Positions 32,733 to 41,696 of a stretch of 43,479 bases of DNA are shown piece after piece (the stretch's first letter is position 1; every line of letters starts with the position of its first letter). The notes beneath the pieces are model-generated. The model did no database searches. It was given only the letters and a program-made list of their open reading frames with translations, and was not told the DNA's origin. This DNA is from an uncultured Gammaproteobacteria bacterium (GTDB lineage Bacteria; Pseudomonadota; Gammaproteobacteria; PS1; Pseudothioglobaceae): positions 1 to 43,479 of the forward strand of contig CAJXOB010000007.1 in NCBI GenBank assembly GCA_913057955.1. The letters run 5' to 3'. The translations under genes were made by a program, and so were the position numbers.

Positions 32733-33890
32733 TTATGGAGTAATGTCAGCAATGATGTCGTCAATATCTTCTAATCCCACCGATATGCGAACAAGGTTTT
32801 CAGAAATATGGCTTTGTTTTTTTTCCTGATCAGAAAGTCGAACATGAGTTGTAGAAGAGGGATGCGTGATGGTCGTTTTTGTATCACCAAGGTTTGCAGT
32901 AATCGAAATCATTTTAGTGTTATTGATTAGGCGAAATGCTTCCTTTCTACCCCCATTAACTTCAAATGAAACTATTCCACCAAAACCGGTTTGCTGTTTT
33001 TTTGCAACATTATGATGTGGGTGGCTATCAAGTCCGATGTAGTGAACTTTTTTGACAAATGATTGGTCGCTAAGCCAAATTGCCAGTTTTGTGGCGCTTT
33101 TACAGTGAGCCTCCATTCTTATCTTGAGTGTTTCCAGCCCTTTTAGCACTACCCAGGCATTGAACGCACTCAAGGTTGGGCCTGTGCTTCGTGTAAACGT
33201 GCTTATCTCATCAATTAGAGAGCCACTACCTGCTATAGCACCCGCAAGACACCTACCTTGACCATCAATATATTTAGTGGCAGAATGGATTACTAGGTCA
33301 GCCCCTAAAGTAAGTGGTTTTTGAAGTGCAGGCGTCATGACACAGTTATCGACTGCCAATACTATATTGTTTTTCTTTGATATGATCGCAAGCTTAACTA
33401 TATCGACAACTTCACCCAGAGGGTTTGATGGGGTCTCTAATAAAAATAATTTGGTGTTTGTTTGAACACTTTTTTCCCACGCGTTTAAGTCAGCTAAATC
33501 AACAAATGTAATTTGGATTTCAAACTTTTCAATAATACTATTTAAAAGCACTATTGTTGTTCCAAACATGCATCTAGACGCAACCATGTGATCGCCTGGC
33601 TTGAGCAGAGTCATAATCGTTGCAAAGATAGCAGACATTCCGCTTGCAGTAGCTTGACATTTCTCTGCATCTTCTAAAGCAGCTAATTTGTCTTGAAAGG
33701 AGTCAACCGTTGGATTGGTAAACCTTGAATAAACGTTACCTTTTTCTTTATTATCGAAACGATCAGCGGCTTGCTCAGCGCTCTTAAATCTATAACTTGA
33801 AGTCAGAAAGATAGCCGCAGAATGCTCTTGCTCATCTGTTGCATGATGTCCTTCTCGAACTGCTTTCGTTTGAAAGTTGTGGTCTTTCAT
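32733..33890 (-). CDS. metZ: O-succinylhomoserine sulfhydrylase
   Basis: MetZ is a PLP enzyme of the Cys/Met metabolism family that makes homocysteine directly from O-succinylhomoserine and sulfide. The 385-residue protein has YSRFTNPT near residue 54, the SG-M cofactor-phosphate segment ASGMSAI near 82, LETPSNP near 151, Asp181 facing the pyridine nitrogen, and the PLP lysine Lys206 in HSATKYIDGQGR. The last motif and the position directly after purF favour MetZ over MetB or MetC. It is 13 bases downstream of purF and is the end of the folC-cvpA-purF-metZ run. Confidence 0.93.
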   Translation of the reverse strand: MKDHNFQTKAVREGHHATDEQEHSAAIFLTSSYRFKSAEQAADRFDNKEKGNVYSRFTNPTVDSFQDKLAALEDAEKCQATASGMSAIFATIMTLLKPGDHMVASRCMFGTTIVLLNSIIEKFEIQITFVDLADLNAWEKSVQTNTKLFLLETPSNPLGEVVDIVKLAIISKKNNIVLAVDNCVMTPALQKPLTLGADLVIHSATKYIDGQGRCLAGAIAGSGSLIDEISTFTRSTGPTLSAFNAWVVLKGLETLKIRMEAHCKSATKLAIWLSDQSFVKKVHYIGLDSHPHHNVAKKQQTGFGGIVSFEVNGGRKEAFRLINNTKMISITANLGDTKTTITHPSSTTHVRLSDQEKKQSHISENLVRISVGLEDIDDIIADITP

Positions 33891-33903
33891 AATTTATGCT
33901 TAA

Positions 33904-35421
33904 TTAGTCAGCATCATTGTAGATCAATTCTGAGCTTTCATTAGAGATATTGCCCTGTTTGGCATTGTCTGATCTTTGTGCTTCAAGGTTATCAAGATAC
34001 AGCTCATCAATGTCTTTGGTGAGGTAGTTTCCATCAAAGCATGAACAATCAAAACTTTGAATATCAGGATTTCCTTGTTGAACAGACCAAATTAAGTCAT
34101 CAAGATTCTGATAAATTAATTTGTCAGCACCAATAGTTTTACATACTTCTTGTGTTGTTTTGTTGTGGGCGACAAACTCATTTTTACTAGCCATATCAAT
34201 TCCGTAAACATTTGGGTATCTAACCGGCGGTGCGGCAGATGCAAAGAAGACTTTTTTTGCACCAGCGGCTCTAGCCATTTGAACGATTTCCTGGCTCGTT
34301 GTTCCGCGAACGATAGAGTCATCAACTAAAAGTACATTTTTGTCTTTAAATTCGAGTTCAATCGCGCTTAGCTTTTGACGAACAGATTTTTTTCTTTGTT
34401 TTTGCCCAGGCATAATAAAAGTTCTAGCAATATAACGGTTTCGTATAAAGCCTTCTCGGTATTTTAAATTTAACTCATTAGCAACTTGAAGGGCGGATGT
34501 TCTTGAGGTGTCAGGAATAGGCATTACAACATCAATTTCTTCATATTGCCACTCAGACTTAATTTTAACTGCAAGCCTTTCACCCATCCTGAGGCGTGAT
34601 TTATAGACTGAAATTTTATCAATGATTGAATCAGGTCTTGCAAAATAAACAAATTCAAATATGCAAGGTGATAATACTGAATTATCTGAGCATTGATGAG
34701 AATGAACATTGCCCTTACGGTCAATAATGATTGCCTCGCCAGGTTTTACATCTCGGATAATTTTAAAACCAAGGGCTGTTAGGCCAACACTTTCTGAGGC
34801 CAACATATACTTAGTGCCATTTTTTGTAGTTCTTTCACCAAGGATTAAAGGCCTTATTCCGTTGGGATCTCTAAACCCGAAGATTCCATAGCCTGGAATC
34901 ATTCCAATAGCCGCATAAGCACCCTTTACTCTTTTATGAAGTTTTGTAACTGCATTAAAAATATCATGTTCATTTATTCGATGCTTTTGCTCTTCCGCTA
35001 TTTCGCTCGCGAGTATGTTGAGTAATATTTCTGAGTCTGAATTTGTATTAATATGGCGAAGGTCTTGTTCAAAGAGTTCCCTTGCTAACGACTCTGCGTT
35101 TGTCAGATTTCCATTATGTGCAAACGCTATTCCATAAGGTGAATTTACATAAAAAGGTTGAGCTTCTGCTTCAGAAGAGCTTCCTGCTGTAGGATAGCGG
35201 ACATGACCAATACCCATATCACCAATTAATTTTTCCATATGCTTTGTTCTAAAAACATTACGAACAAGGCCATTACCTTTGCGCATATAAAAACGGCCTT
35301 TACTGGCAGTTGTTATTCCAGCGGCATCTTGACCGCGGTGCTGGATAATCGTGAGGGCGTCATAAATATAAAGACCCACATCTTTTTTTGTAGTTGATAG
35401 TATTCCAACAATGCCGCACAT
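33904..35421 (-). CDS. purF: Amidophosphoribosyltransferase
   Basis: PurF makes phosphoribosylamine from PRPP and glutamine, the first committed purine step. The 505-residue protein begins MCGIVGI with Cys2 as the N-terminal glutaminase nucleophile and no propeptide, followed by [10 protein letters not shown]. The PRPP loop [14 protein letters not shown] is near residue 365. The C-terminal Cys-containing segment ([12 protein letters not shown]) resembles E. coli-type PurF, which lacks an Fe-S cluster. It lies three bases after cvpA in the usual cvpA-purF order. Confidence 0.97.
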   Translation of the reverse strand: MCGIVGILSTTKKDVGLYIYDALTIIQHRGQDAAGITTASKGRFYMRKGNGLVRNVFRTKHMEKLIGDMGIGHVRYPTAGSSSEAEAQPFYVNSPYGIAFAHNGNLTNAESLARELFEQDLRHINTNSDSEILLNILASEIAEEQKHRINEHDIFNAVTKLHKRVKGAYAAIGMIPGYGIFGFRDPNGIRPLILGERTTKNGTKYMLASESVGLTALGFKIIRDVKPGEAIIIDRKGNVHSHQCSDNSVLSPCIFEFVYFARPDSIIDKISVYKSRLRMGERLAVKIKSEWQYEEIDVVMPIPDTSRTSALQVANELNLKYREGFIRNRYIARTFIMPGQKQRKKSVRQKLSAIELEFKDKNVLLVDDSIVRGTTSQEIVQMARAAGAKKVFFASAAPPVRYPNVYGIDMASKNEFVAHNKTTQEVCKTIGADKLIYQNLDDLIWSVQQGNPDIQSFDCSCFDGNYLTKDIDELYLDNLEAQRSDNAKQGNISNESSELIYNDAD

Positions 35422-35424
35422 AGG

Positions 35425-36321
35425 TTATTCCCCTGTAATCTCACTTTCTATGAACTCGACAATTGCATCGCCGGGCTCAAGTTCAATAAATAATAAATGT
35501 TTAGACAAAATAGGCTTTACATCGACTGACCAATCTTGAAATGTTCTTAGGGCGCCACTAGTTTCTACCCAGGCATGGTTTTGAGTAACCCAAGACATAC
35601 TTTGAAGGATTAATACAATGATTAGAACAAAGATGCCACCTTTAAATAACCCTAATAATGCACCAAAGAAATGATTGGTTATTCCGCCAACGTTTCTAGC
35701 ATTGAGGATGCTATCAAGTGAGCTCAAAACTCTTAAAATTACCTCATAAACTGGAGCCATAAGAGAAGGATTTTCTGAGTCAATTTTAATGTTTAGAAGT
35801 TTTGATAAGGCAATTACTGCAACTATTAAAATTGTAAAAACTATAGCAAATGAAATAAAATTTCGCAATGACTCATTCACTATTAGTGACTCAATTGTTT
35901 GAAGTTCAGCTACAGCACCTCGATAGTTAAAGCTTATTACTGCAGTAATTGCTAATATTGTTGTAACCGCAAAAGGCCGATTTAGAGCGCTTGAATTATC
36001 ATTATTCGAAGAGGCCTCAGTAAGCCTATAAAAACCTTTCTTGATAAGCCAAATACTAAGAAATATACCGCCAAACGATAACGCAAAAATAGATTGGTTG
36101 TCTGGACTAATCCAGCTACTTAGGAAAGTCTTTGCAAATGAGTCGTAATAAAACCAAGCTAAGATAATTGCAAATATAACAAAAATAAAGCTAATGATTT
36201 CCCTCGCAAGGCCTTGAATAAAGCCCCTAACTACAAAAATAATTAGAATAATCAAGGTAAGCCAGTCTGACCAAGCCAGTAAACTTATAGCACTCCAAAC
36301 GTTGTCAAAAAAATTGCCCAT
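35425..36321 (-). CDS. cvpA: Enlarged CvpA family membrane protein
   Basis: CvpA is an inner-membrane protein linked to colicin V production and envelope stress. Normal members have about 160-190 residues; this one has 298. The N-terminal 70 residues match CvpA (DWLTLIILIIFVVRGFIQGLAREIISF), as do residues about 151-270 (ISFAIVF..., VGGITNHFFGALLGLFKGGIFVLIIVLIL). Between them lie about 80 extra residues with two additional membrane segments (about 78-97 and 117-132), and another insertion of about 25 residues sits near 182-210. Position directly upstream of purF supports the assignment. The extra helices are odd and possibly from an internal duplication. Confidence 0.85.
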   Translation of the reverse strand: MGNFFDNVWSAISLLAWSDWLTLIILIIFVVRGFIQGLAREIISFIFVIFAIILAWFYYDSFAKTFLSSWISPDNQSIFALSFGGIFLSIWLIKKGFYRLTEASSNNDNSSALNRPFAVTTILAITAVISFNYRGAVAELQTIESLIVNESLRNFISFAIVFTILIVAVIALSKLLNIKIDSENPSLMAPVYEVILRVLSSLDSILNARNVGGITNHFFGALLGLFKGGIFVLIIVLILQSMSWVTQNHAWVETSGALRTFQDWSVDVKPILSKHLLFIELEPGDAIVEFIESEITGE

Positions 36322-36389
36322 GAGCTCCCTGATAGATAGGTGTAATTTTACAACAGTTTCTTATGGCTTGTCGTTAACTCCAGCAACTA

Positions 36390-37592
36390 TTAATGTTCAA
36401 ACTTTTTTATGATTTTAGATGCATCAGTAATTGTATAGAAGGAGCCAAAAATAACAATTCGTTTAATTTCATTAAGTTCAAGTGATTGTCTAATCGCACT
36501 ATTCATATTAAGGCAGACTGTGGTCGATTCCGGCTCATCAAACTTATTTTTTAGAGATTCTAAATCGATTGAGCGCTCCGCTGAAATTGGAACTAAAAAC
36601 CAATGTTTAATAGTTTCAGAGGCGAGTTCAATCATATCATCAATGTTTTTATCAACAAGTGCTGAAAAAATGGCGACGGTTTCCATCGGGTCTTCTGATA
36701 ATGTATTTATAAGCGCCTCTACTGCCGCTGGATTATGCGCAACGTCAAGAACTACTGTTTTACCGCCTATGGTTATTTTTTCAAATCGCGCTGCGACTCT
36801 AGCTTTTTTAACCCCTTCAGTAATCATAGAAATGGATACTGGAAACTGGTCTGCAAGACTTTCAATGGCCTTAACTGCTACTGCAGCATTCAGTTTCTGG
36901 TGGGCTCCTTCTAGGCCTATCTCATTTTTGTAGAGTTCTGATACAAGGGTAAGGGGTGTGTTTATTTGTTTTGCGTATGACAATAAACTTTGTGGTGGTT
37001 TTTGATCACCGCAAATACACGGCATTGAGGTTCTCATAATGCCCGCTTTTTCTCTGCCTATAGCTTCTCTCGTGTCACCAAGATAGTCGGTGTGGTCGAT
37101 TGCAATATTGGTAATAACGCTTACATCACTATCAACTATATTGACAGAATCGAGCCTTCCGCCAAGACCTACCTCGAGAATGGCAAGATCTATATTTGCT
37201 TCTGCAAAAATAATTAAAGCTGCGAGCGTTGAAAATTCAAAATAAGTTAGCGTTACGTTTTCTCTTTTGGCCTCAATTAATTCAAACGCTTTTATGATCA
37301 ATTTGTCTGAAACATCCTGGCCATCAATTGCAAAGCGCTCGTTATATTTCAATAAGTGGGGAGAGGTCGAGCGGCCAATCTTATATTTCGATTCACGATA
37401 TATACTATCAATAAAAGAAACAGTAGAGCCCTTACCATTTGTTCCTGCAACGGTAATAACTTTATAGGGAACTCCATTTGGAAATAGTCTGTTATAGACA
37501 ATTCCAACTCTATCGAGCCCCATAACGATGGTTTCTTCCATTAGCATTTCTTGCCAATTTAGCCAATCATCGAGAGTCCATTTATTTTTCAT
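36390..37592 (-). CDS. folC: Dihydrofolate synthase / folylpolyglutamate synthase
   Basis: FolC adds glutamate to dihydropteroate and then to folates. The 400-residue protein has the Mur-ligase-like ATP-binding loop GTNGKGSTV near residues 48-56, preceded by GLDRVGIVYNRLF, then GLGGRLDSVNIVDSDVSVITNIAIDHTDYLG near 142-172 and VLDVAHNPAA near 279. It is slightly shorter than E. coli FolC (422). It precedes cvpA with a 68-base gap; the SPOR-domain gene dedD, common between folC and cvpA in relatives, is absent. Confidence 0.95.
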   Translation of the reverse strand: MKNKWTLDDWLNWQEMLMEETIVMGLDRVGIVYNRLFPNGVPYKVITVAGTNGKGSTVSFIDSIYRESKYKIGRSTSPHLLKYNERFAIDGQDVSDKLIIKAFELIEAKRENVTLTYFEFSTLAALIIFAEANIDLAILEVGLGGRLDSVNIVDSDVSVITNIAIDHTDYLGDTREAIGREKAGIMRTSMPCICGDQKPPQSLLSYAKQINTPLTLVSELYKNEIGLEGAHQKLNAAVAVKAIESLADQFPVSISMITEGVKKARVAARFEKITIGGKTVVLDVAHNPAAVEALINTLSEDPMETVAIFSALVDKNIDDMIELASETIKHWFLVPISAERSIDLESLKNKFDEPESTTVCLNMNSAIRQSLELNEIKRIVIFGSFYTITDASKIIKKFEH

Positions 37593-37630
37593 ATTGAAAA
37601 GTAGTTTTACTAAATCAAAAAAAGTTTAAA

Positions 37631-38089
37631 TTACTTATCTTCCCAAAACTCACCTTCAATGGCTTCATCTTTGTTAGTTTTTTTAGTTTCACTGCTTCCA
37701 CCACTATTATTAATAAAGGCCGAATTTTTCTTACTAAAGACACGCTCTGCATTTTTTTCTAAGAAGTGGTTGATGAAATAGCTTCTGCTCCATGGCATCA
37801 AGCCCAGCAAACCTAGAATATCTGTAATAAAGCCGGGCGTCAATAGCAGAATGCCAGAGACTAAAATAACGACCCCTTCAAGCATCTCTATTGCAGGAGC
37901 TCGTCCTTCAGCCATGCTCTGTTGAGCCTTTGCCATTGTTGACCAGCCTTGTTGCCTTAAAAGGCTCGAGCCAATAAATGCAGTAATAATAACAAGTAGA
38001 ACTGTTGAAAGCCCACCAATAGCTTGACCTACGCTAACTAGGACATAGATTTCAGCAAGAGTTACAACAACAAATATAGGAAATAACAT
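37631..38089 (-). CDS. fxsA: FxsA family membrane protein
   Basis: FxsA is a cytoplasmic-membrane protein known in E. coli for relieving F-plasmid exclusion of phage T7; its normal role is unclear. The 152-residue protein has about four hydrophobic segments with the family pattern: LAEIYVLVSVGQAIG, QQGW near residue 47, and GVVILVSGILLLTPGFITDILGLL near 72-95. The tail is polar and charged. Its ATG follows the trmB TAA directly, and an AAGGAG ribosome binding site lies inside the trmB end. Confidence 0.9.
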   Translation of the reverse strand: MLFPIFVVVTLAEIYVLVSVGQAIGGLSTVLLVIITAFIGSSLLRQQGWSTMAKAQQSMAEGRAPAIEMLEGVVILVSGILLLTPGFITDILGLLGLMPWSRSYFINHFLEKNAERVFSKKNSAFINNSGGSSETKKTNKDEAIEGEFWEDK

Positions 38090-38785
38090 TTAGTCTCCTT
38101 TTATGTTTGTAAAAATTATATCCCAAACACCATGGCCTAATTTTTGACCTCGATTCTCAAATTTAGTCAGCGGCCTGTTTTTTGGTCTTACAGAATATAT
38201 ATGGTCACCAGCGCAGTTTTTAAAGTGTGGGTGTGATTCTAGAGTGTCCATGATATGTTCGGCATAGTTCTCCCAGTCAGTAGCAATATGAGCGATTCCA
38301 TTGTTTTTGAGTTTTTTGGATAGAAGGTCCAGAAAGCTTGTTTGGACAATTCTACGCTTATGATGTTTTTTTTTGTGCCAAGGATCAGGAAAGAAGAGCT
38401 GGAAACATGAAAGGCTATTGTCAGAAATATTATTGGTTAGAATTTCCACCGCATCTTCTTTGATAATTTTAAGGTTGCTAAGATTGTTTTTACTTGCTTC
38501 ATTAATTAGCCTTCCAACCCCGGCTTCATAGACCTCAATACCCAAGAAGTTTTGATCTGGCTGTTGAATTGCCATCTCCAATAAACTATCTCCGTTTCCA
38601 AATCCAACCTCAAGCGTAATGTCATTCTTGTTTAAAAATAACTCATCAAAATTAAGGATCTTTTCATTAATATTGACCCCATAATCACCCCAAAGCTCAT
38701 TCAAACCAGTTGACTGTGCCTTAGAAAGCCTCCCTGAGCGCTTGACAAAGCTTTGTATTTTTCGCAAGTATTTGACTTCCGTCAT
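38090..38785 (-). CDS. trmB: tRNA (guanine-N7)-methyltransferase
   Basis: TrmB methylates G46 of tRNAs at N7 using S-adenosylmethionine. The 231-residue protein has the SAM-binding LEVGFGNGDSLLEMA near residue 58, EVYEAGVG for the acidic SAM contact, and the family signature FPDPWHKKKHHKRRIVQ near residue 130. It overlaps the xthA stop by four bases (ATGA) and is followed at once by fxsA, so xthA-trmB-fxsA appear to be one transcript. Confidence 0.96.
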   Translation of the reverse strand: MTEVKYLRKIQSFVKRSGRLSKAQSTGLNELWGDYGVNINEKILNFDELFLNKNDITLEVGFGNGDSLLEMAIQQPDQNFLGIEVYEAGVGRLINEASKNNLSNLKIIKEDAVEILTNNISDNSLSCFQLFFPDPWHKKKHHKRRIVQTSFLDLLSKKLKNNGIAHIATDWENYAEHIMDTLESHPHFKNCAGDHIYSVRPKNRPLTKFENRGQKLGHGVWDIIFTNIKGD

Positions 38786-39546
38786 AGCTGGTAATCCATT
38801 ATTAGTGGAGCATGATCAGAAAATCGCTCTTCTTTGTATATTTCACATGATCTAGCAAGACCAGCTAAATTACTACTAACTACCTGGTAGTCAAGTCTCC
38901 AGCCAGTATTATTAGCCCAGGCCTGGCCTCTATTTGACCACCAGGTGTATTGAAATTCCTTTTGGTTGATTTCTCTAAAAGAGTCGATAAATCCGACATC
39001 ATCATAAAGCGTATCAAGCCATTCTCGCTCTTCAGGTAGAAAGCCAGAATTTTTCTGGTTAGGGCGCCAATTTTTTAGATCAATCTTTTTATGTGCGATA
39101 TTCCAATCACCACAGATGATGTACTTTCTGCCATCTTTTTGGAGTTTTTTTAAGTGCGGCAAAAAGCGCTTAGTAATAAATTCCATTTTGAATGCTTGTC
39201 TTTCTTCTTTTGATGAGCCTGAAGGAAGATAAATTGAGAGGACACTTAAATCTCCAAAGTCAGCTTGAATAATTCTGCCTTCAGAGTTCATATCTTCCCA
39301 GGGGCTATAAGAAATCTTGTCTGGCTTAGATTTGCAGTAGAGTCCAGTTCCACTATAGCCTTTTCGTTCGGCGCTATGATAATAAGTGTGCATCTCAGTG
39401 GGATAGAACCTTTCGTCTAACTGATCTTCTTGCGCTTTAATTTCTTGCAGGCAAACGACATCCGCATTTTTTGTTTTGAGCCAGCTAAACAAACCTTTTC
39501 GCTCAGCAGCTCTAATACCGTTAACATTAATTGTTATAATTCTCAT
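38782..39546 (-). CDS. xthA: Exodeoxyribonuclease III
   Basis: ExoIII-family AP endonuclease/3'-5' exonuclease for base-excision repair. The 254-residue protein keeps all expected catalytic positions: Asn near 8 (NVNGIRAA), Glu35 (LQEIKAQ), the GDWNIAH Asp/Asn pair near 147, an LDYQ Asp near 220, and the final Asp244-His245 (SDHAPL). The place next to pyrE is where Pseudomonas has the related RNA-translation regulator Crc, which has lost nuclease residues; the intact site here favours a true nuclease. It is divergent from pyrE across only 31 bases. Confidence 0.93.
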   Translation of the reverse strand: MRIITINVNGIRAAERKGLFSWLKTKNADVVCLQEIKAQEDQLDERFYPTEMHTYYHSAERKGYSGTGLYCKSKPDKISYSPWEDMNSEGRIIQADFGDLSVLSIYLPSGSSKEERQAFKMEFITKRFLPHLKKLQKDGRKYIICGDWNIAHKKIDLKNWRPNQKNSGFLPEEREWLDTLYDDVGFIDSFREINQKEFQYTWWSNRGQAWANNTGWRLDYQVVSSNLAGLARSCEIYKEERFSDHAPLIMDYQL

Positions 39547-39577
39547 TGCACTTATTTTAATAGTTTAGGAATAGTCA

Positions 39578-40219
39578 ATGGAACAGTATCAAAAGGATTT
39601 TGTAGATTTTACGTTAGAGACTGGCGTTCTTAAGTTTGGTGAATTTACGCTTAAGTCTGGCCGGATTAGTCCATATTTTTTTAATGCAGGGCTATTTAAT
39701 AAGGGCAGTCATTTATCGCAGTTAGGTAAGTTCTACGCTCAAGCTATTGAGGCAAGTGGTTTAGAGTTCGATGTATTGTTTGGCCCAGCATACAAGGGGA
39801 TACCATTGGCTACTGCAACAGCTATTGCCCTTAATGATAGTCAGGGTAGGAATGCTCCTTATAGCTTTAATCGCAAAGAAGTGAAAGATCACGGTGAGGG
39901 TGGTAGCATCGTTGGACATCCTCTAGAGGGCGACATTCTGATTATTGATGATGTTATAACTGCTGGAACTGCAATCCGAGAAGCACAAGATATCATTACT
40001 GCTAACGGTGCTAACACAAAAGGCGTTATTGTTGCACTAGACCGACAAGAGAAAGGAAATGGTCAATTATCTGCGATTCAGGAAGTCGAAGAAATATTTG
40101 GAATTTCGGTTGTAAGTATTATTAACTTGTCAAATATTGTTGACTATTTAAAAGCCTCAAAAAATGAAGATGTTATTCGCAGAATAGAGAGCTATAGATC
40201 TCAATATGGAATTAACTAA
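39578..40219 (+). CDS. pyrE: Orotate phosphoribosyltransferase
   Basis: PyrE makes orotidine 5'-phosphate from orotate and PRPP in pyrimidine synthesis. The 213-residue length is normal. It has [16 protein letters not shown] near residue 22-37, [11 protein letters not shown] near 68, [13 protein letters not shown] for the flexible catalytic loop near 98-110, and the PRPP motif [11 protein letters not shown] near 123. An AGGA site lies about 10 bases before the ATG. It converges on the NfeD-like gene. Confidence 0.97.
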   Translation: MEQYQKDFVDFTLETGVLKFGEFTLKSGRISPYFFNAGLFNKGSHLSQLGKFYAQAIEASGLEFDVLFGPAYKGIPLATATAIALNDSQGRNAPYSFNRKEVKDHGEGGSIVGHPLEGDILIIDDVITAGTAIREAQDIITANGANTKGVIVALDRQEKGNGQLSAIQEVEEIFGISVVSIINLSNIVDYLKASKNEDVIRRIESYRSQYGIN

Positions 40220-40240
40220 ATAAAAACTCAAGACTAGTCT

Positions 40241-40678
40241 TTACTTAATTGGTTTGACAATAAAGGTTGAAGACTCAACATCGAGAATTTTAACCATTTG
40301 TCCAATACTAAGGTCTGAACCCTTGGCAAACCATAGGGACTCACCTATTTGAATTTTCCCAATGCCATTTTCAACTGATGCCACCTTGTATTCTTTACCA
40401 ATATGAAGCTTGGCTTTGTCATGTAGTTGATCATCAACAGTTTTAACTGGAAAGTATTTCTTAGCTAAAAAAGTAGTCAATATTGAGAGTAAAACAAAAG
40501 TCAGTATTTGTAATGCAATAGAGACGTCAGGAAAAAGGTAATAAATCACACTTACTGTGATCGCAGATGCCCCAATCCAGAGTAAAAAAACAGACCACAC
40601 AAAGAGTTCAATTATCACAAGTGCGAGACCGAGTACTAGCCAATGCATATAGTTTAAATTTTCAAATAATAATTCCAT
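40241..40678 (-). CDS. NfeD-like membrane protein
   Basis: This 145-residue protein has two or three N-terminal membrane helices (WLVLGLALVIIELFVWSVFLLWIGASA and FVLLSILTTFLAKKYF) and a C-terminal beta-barrel OB domain of the NfeD type (GIGKIQIGESLWFAKG...GQMVKILDVESSTFIVKPI). Short NfeD proteins usually pair with an SPFH/stomatin-like membrane protein such as QmcA; no such gene is adjacent here, so the partner must be elsewhere or missing. Its start codon is separated by about 98 bases from the divergent dioxygenase gene. Confidence 0.88.
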   Translation of the reverse strand: MELLFENLNYMHWLVLGLALVIIELFVWSVFLLWIGASAITVSVIYYLFPDVSIALQILTFVLLSILTTFLAKKYFPVKTVDDQLHDKAKLHIGKEYKVASVENGIGKIQIGESLWFAKGSDLSIGQMVKILDVESSTFIVKPIK

Positions 40679-40776
40679 GGAGGTAATTTTATATTCTTTC
40701 TAATGATGTAATAATTTTTTCTTTATTTTTTTGAAACTTTAGTTCATAATTGACTCTGAAATTTAGGAGTATATTT

Positions 40777-41667
40777 ATGCAAGAAAATATTTCAAATATA
40801 AGCCAGGAGTTGGCTGATCAATTTCATCGCGATGGTTATATCTTTCTTGAGGAGGCTCTAACAGAGTCTCAATTATTAGCAATTAATAGTCAATTATTAA
40901 CTTGGGTTGAAGAGAGTAAGCTTCATTCAGAGTCTTTTGGTAAGATTAAAGATGGAAGACCTCGCTTTGATGTTGACTTAAAAAGCCATAGCGAAAATAA
41001 CCCAGCCTTAAGGAGAATTACTTCACCGGCAGAAATATCAGATGCCTGCCTTGATGTTGTTAAAGATAATAGGGCGCTAGATTTTGTTGCTGAAATTTTT
41101 GGTCCTAATATTAAGCACTGGACAAATAAACTGAACCTTAAGCTACCTAGCTCAGGCACTGAAGTTAAATTTCATCAAGATTTTCCATTTGAGCCGCACT
41201 CAAATGAAGATATTATGACAGTTCTTTTTTTTCTGGATGACGTAACGCTTGAAAATGGGCCTCTTGAGGTTGTTCCAGGAACCCATAATGGGCCTCTTTA
41301 TTCTTTATGGCATGATGGAGTGTTTACAGGAGCCGTAAGCTCTGAAGTTGAACTAGAAAAAAAAGAGGGAGCTATAAGTTGTACTGGGAGAGCTGGCTCA
41401 GCATGCTTGATGCATTCTAAATTATTGCATGGCTCTAGCTCAAATCGAACTAAGCTGCCTCGATCTCTATTTATTGTAAGTTACTCAGCTGAAGATGCTA
41501 TTCCTTTAACAGAAAACCCATTGCCGAGTGATTTAGACGGGATGATAGTTAGGGGTAAGAAAACAGATACTGTGAGGTGCTCAAGCTATAGTGTTGAATT
41601 GCCTGAGTACCCTAAAGAGGTTTCTTTTTTTGGTCAGCAGGATAAATCTAGTAATCTTTTGATGTAA
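40777..41667 (+). CDS. PhyH-family 2-oxoglutarate/Fe(II) dioxygenase, possible phosphonate hydroxylase
   Basis: This 296-residue protein is a phytanoyl-CoA-dioxygenase-family oxygenase. The start is ATG 40777, preceded by AGGAG at 40765-40769. The N-terminus has the family FHRDGYIFLEEAL opening; the iron site is His133-x-Asp135 (FHQDFPF) and distal His218 (LLHGSSSN), with Arg229 placed to bind 2-oxoglutarate. PhnY and PhnY*, which hydroxylate C1 of 2-aminoethyl- or methylphosphonate ahead of PhnZ, belong to this same family, and the gene lies 29 bases upstream of a TmpA-like gene and a PhnZ/TmpB-like gene. That makes a phosphonate substrate likely but not shown; other small molecules are possible. 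No Pho box is visible upstream. Confidence 0.85.
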   Translation: MQENISNISQELADQFHRDGYIFLEEALTESQLLAINSQLLTWVEESKLHSESFGKIKDGRPRFDVDLKSHSENNPALRRITSPAEISDACLDVVKDNRALDFVAEIFGPNIKHWTNKLNLKLPSSGTEVKFHQDFPFEPHSNEDIMTVLFFLDDVTLENGPLEVVPGTHNGPLYSLWHDGVFTGAVSSEVELEKKEGAISCTGRAGSACLMHSKLLHGSSSNRTKLPRSLFIVSYSAEDAIPLTENPLPSDLDGMIVRGKKTDTVRCSSYSVELPEYPKEVSFFGQQDKSSNLLM

Positions 41668-41696
41668 CAATATCAATTCCTTGATTGGATGCATAA

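Noticed and set aside
36520-36933. 137-codon open frame opposite folC
   Set aside because: Fully antisense to a well-supported folC gene, low-complexity Ser/Ala-rich translation, no ribosome binding site.
38782-39546. Calling the pyrE-linked ExoIII homologue crc
   Set aside because: The catalytic Glu, Asp and His residues are intact, which fits a nuclease and not the Pseudomonas Crc regulator.
40230-40241. 12-base palindrome AAGACTAGTCTT between pyrE and the NfeD-like gene
   Set aside because: It has no loop, so it cannot form a terminator hairpin, and its length is within chance for the region.
40750-40776. Earlier in-frame TTG start for the PhyH-family gene
   Set aside because: It has no ribosome binding site, while ATG 40777 has AGGAG seven bases upstream.
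40679-40776. Pho box or clear sigma70 promoter before the oxygenase cassette
   Set aside because: I looked for paired CTGTCAT-like repeats and for spaced -35/-10 boxes; the A+T-rich sequence gives only weak partial matches such as TTGAAA at 40731 with no -10 at proper distance.
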